A DNA stretch of 12,663 nt, taken from NCBI GenBank assembly GCA_009692585.1, contig SHYX01000080.1, positions 1 to 12,663 on the forward strand, read 5' to 3'. Under the pieces are notes generated by a model, which saw nothing but the letters and a program-made list of their open reading frames with translations, was not told where the DNA came from and ran no database searches. This stretch comes from Myxococcales bacterium. GTDB taxonomy: Bacteria; Myxococcota; UBA796; SXON01. The position numbers and the translations under genes are program-made. Positions within the stretch are counted from its first letter, which is position 1; every line of letters begins with the position of its first letter. Shown here in pieces: positions 6,914 to 12,663 of this stretch.

Positions 6914-7483
6914 TTAGCTGGTCAACGCCGGGTACATCACGTCGGTGCGCAGGACGTACTTGCGACCCTCGACCACCTCGCGCCCCTCGTGCTGCTCGGG
7001 ATGGAAGAAGAAAAGCGCCAGGCCCGTGCGCGGCACGATGTCGATGAAGCTGTGATCAGCCAGGAAGAACCGGGTCTCACCGCCGACGAAACCCTCGTTG
7101 AGGTAGACCATCAGCGTCCAGTAGCTGCGCTCGCCGTTGGGGCGGAGGTAGGCGCCGTCGCGATGGGGCGCAAAGAAGTGGCCGGGGTCGTACCGATAGG
7201 TGCGGAAACGCTCGTTCAGCCCGTTGGGACCACGCTCGCCGATGGGTCCAGGCGCCACCGTTTCGATGCGCTCCCATAGAAAGTCGGCCAACGCGGGATC
7301 GTCTTCCATCACGCGTCGGTTGTCCCGGGCGCGTTTGTCCATCACCGGCCCCTCGGCGCGGGTGATCGGGGCATCGTCAAAACCGACAGCCTCGGCTCGC
7401 GCGATAGCCGCGGCGCACTCCCGGGCCGAAAACACGCCTTCTACCGTGAAGATGCCGGGGGCCAGCCAGTTCTGTTCGAGCAT
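6914..7483 (-). CDS. 2-oxoglutarate/Fe(II) oxygenase, prolyl 4-hydroxylase-like (189 residues)
   Basis: This is a predicted non-heme iron dioxygenase that couples 2-oxoglutarate decarboxylation to hydroxylation of a substrate residue or metabolite. The core double-stranded beta-helix signature is visible: FAPHRDG supplies His107 and Asp109, and His165 in HPEQHEG is the distal iron ligand. Lys175 in VEGRKYVLRTDVMY lies ten residues further on, where the basic residue that binds the 2-oxoglutarate carboxylate is expected. YWTLMVYLNEGFVGGETRF is the typical central segment (PF13640/P4Hc-like). No signal peptide is seen, so it should act in the cytoplasm. The ATG is 6 bases after the stop of the small secreted protein gene, implying co-transcription. 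The substrate cannot be told from sequence. Confidence 0.88.
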   Translation of the reverse strand: MLEQNWLAPGIFTVEGVFSARECAAAIARAEAVGFDDAPITRAEGPVMDKRARDNRRVMEDDPALADFLWERIETVAPGPIGERGPNGLNERFRTYRYDPGHFFAPHRDGAYLRPNGERSYWTLMVYLNEGFVGGETRFFLADHSFIDIVPRTGLALFFFHPEQHEGREVVEGRKYVLRTDVMYPALTS

Positions 7484-7489
7484 CGCCGC

Positions 7490-7762
7490 CTACTGCTTGG
7501 AGATCTTGCCGGACTGGACCACGCAGGCTTCGCCATCGCGCACCGAGCATGAGGTGGCGTTGAGGGTCAACGTGCACTGCGGGGCCCCAGCCGGAATCGA
7601 CAACGTCTTGGTCACGCCCCCCGCGATCGACCAGTCCTCCTGCTTTCCGCTGCAGTTCTTGTCGATGGAGTAGCTGTTCGCGTCCTTGTTGGTGATCTTC
7701 CACTCGGCGCGGGCGAGCGAGGGGGCGCAGAGGACGGCGGCGAGGACGAACAGACGCAGCAT
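7490..7762 (-). CDS. Small secreted protein with four cysteines, unknown function
   Basis: A 90-residue protein starting with a clear signal peptide (MLRLFVLAAVLCAPSLARA, cleavage before EW by the ARA rule). The mature part of about 71 residues has Cys37, Cys63, Cys72 and Cys80, enough for two disulfides, and mainly short polar/hydrophobic strands (WKITNKDANSYSI, TKTLSIPAGA, CTLTLNATSC). It ends KISKQ. I do not recognise a family. It is the first gene of a two-gene unit with the 2-oxoglutarate oxygenase and diverges from the Uma2 gene. Confidence 0.72.
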   Translation of the reverse strand: MLRLFVLAAVLCAPSLARAEWKITNKDANSYSIDKNCSGKQEDWSIAGGVTKTLSIPAGAPQCTLTLNATSCSVRDGEACVVQSGKISKQ

Positions 7763-7839
7763 GGGGAGCCCGGGAGTGGCCGCGGTGTATCAGGCGGTGA
7801 GCGCGCCGTCGCCCCCGACCGTGGTGCTACACTACGCCG

Positions 7840-8337
7840 ATGCCGGCCGCCGCCGCTCGCCGCCACTCGTACGCGGAGTACCTCGCCCTCGAAGCGGCCA
7901 CCGAGGACAAGCACGAGTTCTGCGACGGCATCATCGTCGCGATGGCCGGGGGCACGATCCTCCATTCGGTGCTGAAGACCTCGCTCGCCCTCGCCGTCGG
8001 CGATGCCCTCCGTGGGCGTGACTGCCGCCCCTTCGACAGCGACCTCCACCTGCGGGTCCCGGCCACCTCGCTCGCCACCTACCCGGACCTCACGGTCATC
8101 CGCGGCCCGGTCGCCCGGGACACGGACGACCCCCACGCCGTCACCAACCCGACCGTGCTCTTCGAGGTGCTCTCCGCCTCGACCGCCGGCTACGAACGCG
8201 GCGGGTGGGAGCGGCGCGGATACGACCTCGGCCAGGCGGTGCCGCTTCCCTCGGTCGACGTGGTCCTGGCCCTCGACGAGGTCTACGCCCGGTGGCGCGA
8301 CGAACGCGCGCTCGAACAAGCCACCCTCGCTCGTTGA
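7840..8337 (+). CDS. Uma2-family (DUF820) nuclease-like protein, apparently internally shortened
   Basis: Uma2 proteins have a PD-(D/E)XK nuclease-type fold; their role is largely unknown and they are often multicopy. Here the N-terminal helix (SYAEYLALEA), HEFCDGIIVAMAGGT, the acidic pair PD at residues 82-83 (YPDLTVI) and FEVLSAST with Glu109 are all present. Family members then continue YDRG.KF..YR.IPSLREYVLV before a C-terminal Lp.l...L.ldevY segment. In this protein GYERGG leads almost directly into W.RRGYDLGQAVPLPSVDVVLALDEVYARW, so about 30 residues around the IPSLREY strand appear to be missing in frame. At 165 residues it is shorter than the usual about 185-200. It may be inactive or a natural short form. 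It diverges from the small secreted protein gene across a short gap. Confidence 0.82.
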   Translation: MPAAAARRHSYAEYLALEAATEDKHEFCDGIIVAMAGGTILHSVLKTSLALAVGDALRGRDCRPFDSDLHLRVPATSLATYPDLTVIRGPVARDTDDPHAVTNPTVLFEVLSASTAGYERGGWERRGYDLGQAVPLPSVDVVLALDEVYARWRDERALEQATLAR

Positions 8338-8361
8338 CATCCGCCCGCGATCGGGCAACAT
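8334..8361 (+). promoter_or_regulatory. Possible sigma-70-type promoter for the MopE-like lipoprotein
   Basis: A consensus TTGACA (8334-8339) overlaps the stop codon of the Uma2 gene and lies 16 bases from CAACAT (8356-8361), which keeps the key A2 and T6 of a -10 box. The spacer contains an inverted repeat, GCCCG-CGAT-CGGGC (8343-8356), possibly an operator. Transcription would begin just after 8361, which favours the ATG at 8387 over that at 8360. Confidence 0.35.
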
Positions 8362-8386
8362 GTCCGCCACGCACCCCGGGGCCCCC

Positions 8387-11300
8387 ATGTCGAAGTTCTC
8401 GTTGTCGCCGCTTCTGATTCTTGTCGCGACAGCGTGCTCTGGTGGCGACAACACGGTCAAGGTCGCCGACGATCCGCCCGAGGTCTCGATCGTCAGTCCG
8501 CTCGAAGGCGCGTACTTCGATCCCCTGGTGCCGGTACAGTTCTGCGTGGCCATCGCCGACAATTCGGAGGACGCGGCGATGCAGGTCAACGCCCAGTCCA
8601 ACGTGGACGGGCAGCTGTGGGTGTTCGAGGGCGAGCCGATCCCCTGTGACGGCGGGAATTTCTCGTTCGAAGCGACGCTGTCGGACGCCGACCAGGGCGT
8701 CGTGGTCACCGTGACCGACATCGCGGACCAGATCGGGACGGACAACGTCACGCTCCTCCGCACCGACAACTCGGCGCCGGTCTGCGACGTGATCGCGCCC
8801 TCGGACGGCTCCGGCTTCGAGGCCAACACGGTGGTGGCGTTCGCCGCCCACGCCGAAGACGCCGACCAGGACGCCCAGACCCTCACCGCGGTCCTCACGA
8901 GCGACATCGACGGCGAGCTCTGGACAGGCGCGCCCGACACCTCGGGCTCCATCGCCACCTCGCTGACGACGCTGGCGCCCGGCTACCACACCCTGGCGCT
9001 GACGGTGACCGACGAACGCGGCCTCACCGACCTTTGCGGCGCCACCATCTTCATGAACGAGTGCACCGACAAAGACCTCGACGGCTTCACCACCTGCAAC
9101 GACGACTGCGACGACGACGACGCCACCGTGTACCCCGACGCCCCCGACGACCCGGACGGCAAGGACAACGACTGCGATGGCTTCACCGACGAGGGCGCGC
9201 CCTACGTCGATGACGACGGCGACGGCTACGCCGAGCTCGACGGCGACTGCGACGACACCGACGTCAGCATCTCTCCGGTCGCGAGCGAGACCTGGTACGA
9301 CGGGGTCGACTCCGACTGCAATGGAGAGAGCGACTACGACCAGGACCAGGACGGCGCCGACGGCACCGCGTGGGGCGGCACCGACTGCGACGATCTCGAC
9401 GCCAGCATCTACGTCGGCGCGCCCGACGCCTGGTACGACGGCACCGACAGCGACTGCCGGGGCGACGACGACTACGACGCCGACGTCGATGGCTTTGTCT
9501 CGGCCGACTACGGCGGCGACGACTGCGACGACGGCGACGCCACCGTCAACCCCGACGCGGGCGAGATCTGGTACGACGGGGTCGACGGCGACTGCGACAC
9601 GCTGTCGGACTACGACCAGGACTACGACGGCTACGACGCCGACAGCTACGGCGGCCCCGACTGCAACGACACCGACGCGCTCATCAACCCGGTCGGCACC
9701 GAGACGGCCTACAACGGCATCGACGAAGACTGCACCGGCGCCGACTGGACCGACGTCGACGGGGACGGCTACGACAGCGACATCGTGGGCGGGACCGACT
9801 GCGACGACAGCGACGCCGCCATCAACCCCATCGCCACCGAGATCTGGTACGACGACGTCGATCAGGACTGCGCCGGAGACGACGACTGGGACCAGGACAA
9901 GGACAGCTACGTCCTCGAAGCCCACGGCGGCTCCGACTGCGACGACGCCGACGCGGCCATCAACCCGGCCGCCGGCGACGCCTGGTACGACGGCATCGAT
10001 GGCAATTGCGACGGCGCCAGCGACTACGATGCCGATGGGGACGGCGCCGACAGCGATCTGTACGGCGGGGACGACTGCGACGACACCGAGCCCACCACCT
10101 ACCCGGGCGCCGCCGACGCGGCCTACGACGGCGTCGACAGCGACTGCCTTGGCAACGACGACTTCGATGCCGACGCCGACGGCTACACCGCCGATGTCTA
10201 CGGTGGGGACGACTGCAACGACCTGGACGCCACCATCAACCCCGGCGAGGTCGACTCCTGGTATGACGGAATCGACACCAACTGCGACGGTGCCAACGAC
10301 TACGATCGCGACAGCGACGGCTACATCGCCGACAGCTACGGCGGCAGTGACTGCCTTGACGTCGACCCGACCGTGTACCCCGGCGCCGCCGACACCTGGT
10401 ACGACGGGGTCGACACCGACTGCGACGGTGCCAACGACTACGACCAGGATGGGGACGGCTACACCGCGGACACCTACGGGGGGACCGACTGCGACGACAC
10501 CGCCATCGGGATCAACCCCGCCGCCTACGACGTGGCCTACGACGGCATCGACAGCGACTGCGACGGTGCCAGCGACTACGACTTCGACGGCGACGGCTAC
10601 GTCAGCGACAGCTACAGCGGCGACGACTGCGACGACTACGACGACACGGTGAATCCCGGGGCCGCCGAGGTCTGGTACGACGGCGACGACCAGGACTGTG
10701 ACGGCGGCAACGACTACGACCAGGACGGCGACGGCTACGAGGTCCTCAGCTACGGCGGCACCGACTGCGACGACACCGACGCCGGCGCCTACCCGGGCGG
10801 CACCGACACCCCCTACGACGGCATCGACGGCGACTGCGACGGGTACAGCGACTACGACAGCGATCTCGACGGATGGGACAGCGACGCCTACGGCGGCGAT
10901 GACTGCGACGACGCCGACGACAGCGTGTTCCCGTACCATTGGGAGGTGACCACCGACGGCATCGACAACGACTGCGACGGCCTGACCGACACCGCCGACA
11001 CCACCGCGATCACCGCCACCCTGACCGGGGACGATCAGGCGGAGTCCGTCACCTTCCGCCGCGGCTTCACCTTCAACATGTGCGGGACCTCGTACAGCAG
11101 CAGCTACCAGACCACCAACGGCCTGGTGCTCTTCGGGACCAGCAGCACGACCTACACCGAGTCGGCGTCGTCCTTCGGCGCGCTGCGCGGCTTCGCCGGC
11201 CTGTGGGACGACCTGTACGCCTACACCGGCGACGTTTCGGTTGCCTACCACGGGGCGACAGCCCACGGCTTCTACTGGCTGAGCATCCCCCAGTACGGCG

Positions 11301-11653
11301 TGTACACCGACTCCCACACCTTCGCGGTGGTGCTGCTCGACGGCGGCCTCGCCTTCATGTACTGGGAAGAGGTGGCGGCCACCGACGGGCTGGTGGGCTT
11401 CTCCTGCGGCGGCTCCGCCACCAGCACCGAGATCGACGTCACCAACGAGATGGCGAACCTCCCCTACGGCGCGCCCGGCATCGGCAACGGCGTCGAGGAC
11501 TTCGAACACGAGCTCTTCGGTTCGGACAACGACCTGGACTACACCCACGCCTTCTTCTGCGTGCCCAACGGCAGCAGCGACGCCGATGGCGACGGCTGGA
11601 CCGTCGACTGCGGCGACAGCGACGACGCCGACGCCAGTGTCTACCCCTACTGA
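8387..11653 (+). CDS. Large lipoprotein with 14 MopE-type metal-binding repeats (1088 residues)
   Basis: The ATG at 8387 opens a lipoprotein signal (MSKFSLSPLLILVATAC, Cys17). An upstream ATG at 8360 is in frame but gives a poorer signal. Two Ig-like domains follow (about 28-115 and 125-222; PPEVSIVSPLEGAYF and APVCDVIAPSDGSGF). Residues about 223-871 hold 14 units of about 46 residues: DGDGY...YGG.DCDD.DA.INP.A.E.WYDG.D.DCDG..DYD. This is the putative metal-binding motif of MopE-like proteins (PF11617): each unit has a calcium-type Asp loop, a paired Cys and a highly acidic surface. About 872-1058 is a separate domain resembling the nidogen-like fold (GFTFNMCGTSYSSSYQTTNG, AGLWDDL, FAVVLLDGGLAFMYWEE). 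A half repeat (DADGDGWTVDCGDSDDAD) ends the protein. The likely role is a calcium-stabilised surface or matrix protein; metal specificity is not proven. Confidence 0.9.
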   Translation: MSKFSLSPLLILVATACSGGDNTVKVADDPPEVSIVSPLEGAYFDPLVPVQFCVAIADNSEDAAMQVNAQSNVDGQLWVFEGEPIPCDGGNFSFEATLSDADQGVVVTVTDIADQIGTDNVTLLRTDNSAPVCDVIAPSDGSGFEANTVVAFAAHAEDADQDAQTLTAVLTSDIDGELWTGAPDTSGSIATSLTTLAPGYHTLALTVTDERGLTDLCGATIFMNECTDKDLDGFTTCNDDCDDDDATVYPDAPDDPDGKDNDCDGFTDEGAPYVDDDGDGYAELDGDCDDTDVSISPVASETWYDGVDSDCNGESDYDQDQDGADGTAWGGTDCDDLDASIYVGAPDAWYDGTDSDCRGDDDYDADVDGFVSADYGGDDCDDGDATVNPDAGEIWYDGVDGDCDTLSDYDQDYDGYDADSYGGPDCNDTDALINPVGTETAYNGIDEDCTGADWTDVDGDGYDSDIVGGTDCDDSDAAINPIATEIWYDDVDQDCAGDDDWDQDKDSYVLEAHGGSDCDDADAAINPAAGDAWYDGIDGNCDGASDYDADGDGADSDLYGGDDCDDTEPTTYPGAADAAYDGVDSDCLGNDDFDADADGYTADVYGGDDCNDLDATINPGEVDSWYDGIDTNCDGANDYDRDSDGYIADSYGGSDCLDVDPTVYPGAADTWYDGVDTDCDGANDYDQDGDGYTADTYGGTDCDDTAIGINPAAYDVAYDGIDSDCDGASDYDFDGDGYVSDSYSGDDCDDYDDTVNPGAAEVWYDGDDQDCDGGNDYDQDGDGYEVLSYGGTDCDDTDAGAYPGGTDTPYDGIDGDCDGYSDYDSDLDGWDSDAYGGDDCDDADDSVFPYHWEVTTDGIDNDCDGLTDTADTTAITATLTGDDQAESVTFRRGFTFNMCGTSYSSSYQTTNGLVLFGTSSTTYTESASSFGALRGFAGLWDDLYAYTGDVSVAYHGATAHGFYWLSIPQYGVYTDSHTFAVVLLDGGLAFMYWEEVAATDGLVGFSCGGSATSTEIDVTNEMANLPYGAPGIGNGVEDFEHELFGSDNDLDYTHAFFCVPNGSSDADGDGWTVDCGDSDDADASVYPY
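9060..10990 (+). repeat. Coding tandem repeat array, about 138-base period
   Basis: DNA encoding the 14 MopE-type units of the lipoprotein. Individual units differ in the third codon position and in the variable residues, but keep blocks such as GACTGCGACGAC and TGGTACGACGG. Divergence between units suggests an old array rather than a recent expansion, although units 9-12 look closest to each other. Confidence 0.85.
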
Positions 11654-11657
11654 GTTC

Positions 11658-12131
11658 GTGCGGAGCAGGGTGGAGGCGCTCGGTCTGCTGCCCCATCCCG
11701 AAGGAGGCTTCTACCGCGAGGTCTACCGCAGCGACGCGGTACTGCCGCTGCCGAGGGGCAAACGGAGCCTGCTCACGGTGATCCACTTCGTGCTGCCGCC
11801 GGGGGGGTTCTCGGCGTGGCATGTGGTGCGCTCGGACGAGGTCTGGGCGTGGGCCGCGGGCGATGTCGTGCGCCTGCACCGGCTCGATGACACCGGCAGG
11901 CACAGCGTTGTAGAGCTGGGCGGCGACTTTCGGTGTGGCGAGACCGTGGTCTCGGTGATCCCGGCCGGCCTGTGGCAGGCGGCGGAGTGCCGGGGCGACA
12001 GCGGCGCCCACCTCACCTGCACGGTGGCCCCCGGCTTCGACTTCGCTGATTTCCGCATCGGCGGGCGCGACGAGTTGACGGCCAAGTTTCCCCACCAACG
12101 GGCGCTGGTGCAGCGATTGACGCGGGGGTGA
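11658..12131 (+). CDS. Cupin-superfamily protein, DUF985/Cupin_5 family (157 residues)
   Basis: The family signature is clear: GLLPHPEGGFYREVYRS at residues 9-25, the cupin strand pair FSAWHVVRSDEVWAWAAGD (51-69), IPAGLWQAAE (101-110) and VAPGFDFADF (123-132), ending in ELTAKFPHQRALVQRL. DUF985 proteins are small cupins of unknown function, sometimes called uncharacterised sugar-epimerase-like cupins. The GTG at 11658 gives the usual short helix before the PHPEGG motif and lies 4 bases after the MopE-like gene's stop. A second GTG at 11670, with GGAG just before it, is possible but trims that helix. Tight spacing implies transcription with the large lipoprotein, though the functions look unrelated. 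The frame stays open upstream to 11586, but that part only copies the repeat gene in another frame. Confidence 0.85.
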   Translation: MRSRVEALGLLPHPEGGFYREVYRSDAVLPLPRGKRSLLTVIHFVLPPGGFSAWHVVRSDEVWAWAAGDVVRLHRLDDTGRHSVVELGGDFRCGETVVSVIPAGLWQAAECRGDSGAHLTCTVAPGFDFADFRIGGRDELTAKFPHQRALVQRLTRG

Positions 12132-12132
12132 G

Positions 12133-12153
12133 CGGGGCGTGAGGCCTGCCCCG
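12133..12153 (+). terminator. Possible terminator hairpin after the cupin gene
   Basis: CGGGGC (12133-12138) pairs with GCCCCG (12148-12153) over a 9-base loop, starting two bases after the cupin stop. No T-tract follows (the next bases are ATGCCGCTCCCTT), so it is only a weak candidate. Confidence 0.3.
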
Positions 12154-12195
12154 ATGCCGCTCCCTTAGGCAAATGGCGATCGACACCCCACGGGG

Positions 12196-12217
12196 CCATG
12201 CCCCCCGATTTGCGACA
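12196..12217 (-). repeat. TGTCGCAAAT repeat, inverted copy
   Basis: Read on the minus strand this is TGTCGCAAATC, then a G-run, then GCATGG. It matches the two plus-strand copies at 12315-12340 and 12346-12371. It overlaps a perfect hairpin, GGGGC-CAT-GCCCC, at 12192-12204. Confidence 0.65.
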
Positions 12218-12314
12218 TGCTTGCGATCGGCGGCGCCTCAACCGCCTCGCCATGCAAAATTGTCGGCGTTGGCTCGTCGCGGCTTCCGCCGAGGGGGCGA
12301 CCCCGAGGCCATAG

Positions 12315-12340
12315 TGTCGCAAATCACCCCCCATGGCTCG
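12315..12340 (+). repeat. TGTCGCAAAT repeat, direct copy 1
   Basis: TGTCGCAAATC, a C-run, then CATGGCTCG. The central run is C here but G in the other two copies, as if the core had been inverted or replaced while the ends were kept. Confidence 0.65.
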
Positions 12341-12345
12341 CCCGC

Positions 12346-12371
12346 TGTCGCAAATTCGGGGGCATGGCTCG
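12346..12371 (+). repeat. TGTCGCAAAT repeat, direct copy 2
   Basis: TGTCGCAAATT, then CGGGGGCATGGCTCG; it begins 31 bases after the start of the previous copy. Together the three copies form a small local repeat family. Confidence 0.65.
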
Positions 12372-12419
12372 ACCTGCGGCCGCAAAGGCGCGGAGAAGCG
12401 GCGGCCACCCGCCCGGGGG

Positions 12420-12460
12420 GGTGACGGACGTCGTGGTCGACTGACGGACGTCCGTCACCA
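12420..12460. repeat. Inverted repeat with internal 16-base palindrome upstream of RAYT
   Basis: GGTGACGGACG (12420-12430) is the exact reverse complement of CGTCCGTCACC (12450-12460). The right arm is also part of a perfect palindrome, TGACGGACGTCCGTCA (12442-12457). The half-site TGACGGACGTC therefore occurs twice directly (12422 and 12442) and once inverted. It ends 32 bases before the transposase start and could be a REP-like substrate or an operator. Confidence 0.7.
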
Positions 12461-12492
12461 GACTCGTAACTTACTAAGGTTAAACCATTGGC

Positions 12493-12663
12493 ATGCACCG
12501 TGCGAGGGGCGTGGGCATGTACCACCACGTCGCGCGCGCCCGCCCTGGTCTGGTTCTTTTTCGCACCTGGCCGCAGGGGCTACGACTCTTCGCGGCGATC
12601 CGGGACGCGTTCCCGGAGCTCGTGGCCCTGTGCGTGATGCCGGACCACATCCACCTGCTTTTG
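12493..12663 (+). CDS. RAYT / IS200-like Y1 transposase, N-terminal part, cut by window edge
   Basis: Fifty-seven codons are open to the end of the window. MYHHVARARPG at the start and the last residues CVMPDHIHLLL are the two conserved N-terminal blocks of the Y1 transposase fold (PF01797, REP-associated tyrosine transposase group). The HIH of the second block is the metal-binding HUH-type pair; the catalytic tyrosine would lie beyond the edge. The ATG at 12493 or the in-frame ATG at 12517 could be used; the latter starts directly at the conserved block. RAYTs are usually single-copy, domesticated and flanked by REP palindromes, which agrees with the repeats just upstream. Confidence 0.85.
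   Translation, partial: MHRARGVGMYHHVARARPGLVLFRTWPQGLRLFAAIRDAFPELVALCVMPDHIHLLL

Larger units (their letters stand above)
12132..12492. other. 361-base gene-free stretch with repeats and palindromes upstream of RAYT
   Basis: No protein-coding evidence. It contains a possible terminator at 12133-12153, three copies of a TGTCGCAAAT-headed repeat, a GGGGC-CAT-GCCCC hairpin at 12192-12204, and the TGACGGAC palindrome region at 12420-12460. The density of inverted and direct repeats beside a RAYT gene fits a REP-like non-coding cassette. Confidence 0.6.

Noticed and set aside
9060..10990. CRISPR-like array because of regular repeats
   Set aside because: The period of about 138 bases, lack of identical repeats and continuous reading frame show a protein repeat array.
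8141..11548. A 1135-residue open frame on the minus strand opposite the MopE-like gene
   Set aside because: It is a by-product of the GAC/GGC/TAC-rich repeats, whose complement has few stops. The product is a Val/Ala/Gly monotone with no family features, whereas the plus strand has a lipobox and clear repeats.

Overview
The window is very GC-rich and gene-dense. It encodes several exported lipoproteins built from repeats (FG-GAP, RCC1, LVIVD, MopE-type metal-binding motifs), many GTG starts and a REP-associated transposase. This mix points to a Myxococcota / deltaproteobacterial-type genome or metagenome contig; that is an inference from gene content, not a phylogenetic test.

Layout, left to right. 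Positions 1-929 (minus) hold nearly all of thioredoxin reductase trxB. Just upstream of it, 957-2368 (minus) holds an FG-GAP-repeat lipoprotein broken by a one-base frameshift. Positions 2369-2896 contain no intact gene: a short transposase-like fragment, a 32-base repeat shared with the tail of the FG-GAP gene, and a CCGGGA-rich low-complexity patch. Positions 2897-4107 (minus) hold two overlapping lipoprotein genes: one with seven RCC1 repeats and a 76-residue one with a single RCC1-type motif. A divergent gap of about 210 bases follows.

Positions 4319-6061 (plus) hold the most notable gene. It encodes an LVIVD-propeller lipoprotein that continues through an in-frame TGA (5726-5728) into the rest of a thioredoxin-like domain. 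The TGA lies exactly at the first cysteine of the CxxC motif, giving W-[TGA]-P-V-C. It is followed by a near-ideal bacterial SECIS hairpin whose apical loop is GGUC. I read this as one selenoprotein (Sec470, Cys473), not as a truncated gene.

Convergent to it, 6136-6696 (minus) holds a probable small outer-membrane beta-barrel. Positions 6914-7762 (minus) hold a pair: a small secreted four-cysteine protein followed by a 2-oxoglutarate/Fe(II) oxygenase. On the plus strand come a Uma2-family (DUF820) protein that seems to lack an internal segment (7840-8337), a 1088-residue lipoprotein with 14 MopE-like Asp/Cys repeats (8387-11653), and, 4 bases after its stop, a DUF985 cupin (11658-12131). The right end (12132-12663) is a repeat-rich, palindrome-containing stretch leading into the start of a RAYT-type IS200-like transposase cut by the window edge.

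No single pathway links the genes. The common themes are exported lipid-anchored repeat proteins and thiol/selenol redox chemistry. Sec use implies that selA, selB, selC and selD lie elsewhere in the genome; none is in this window.
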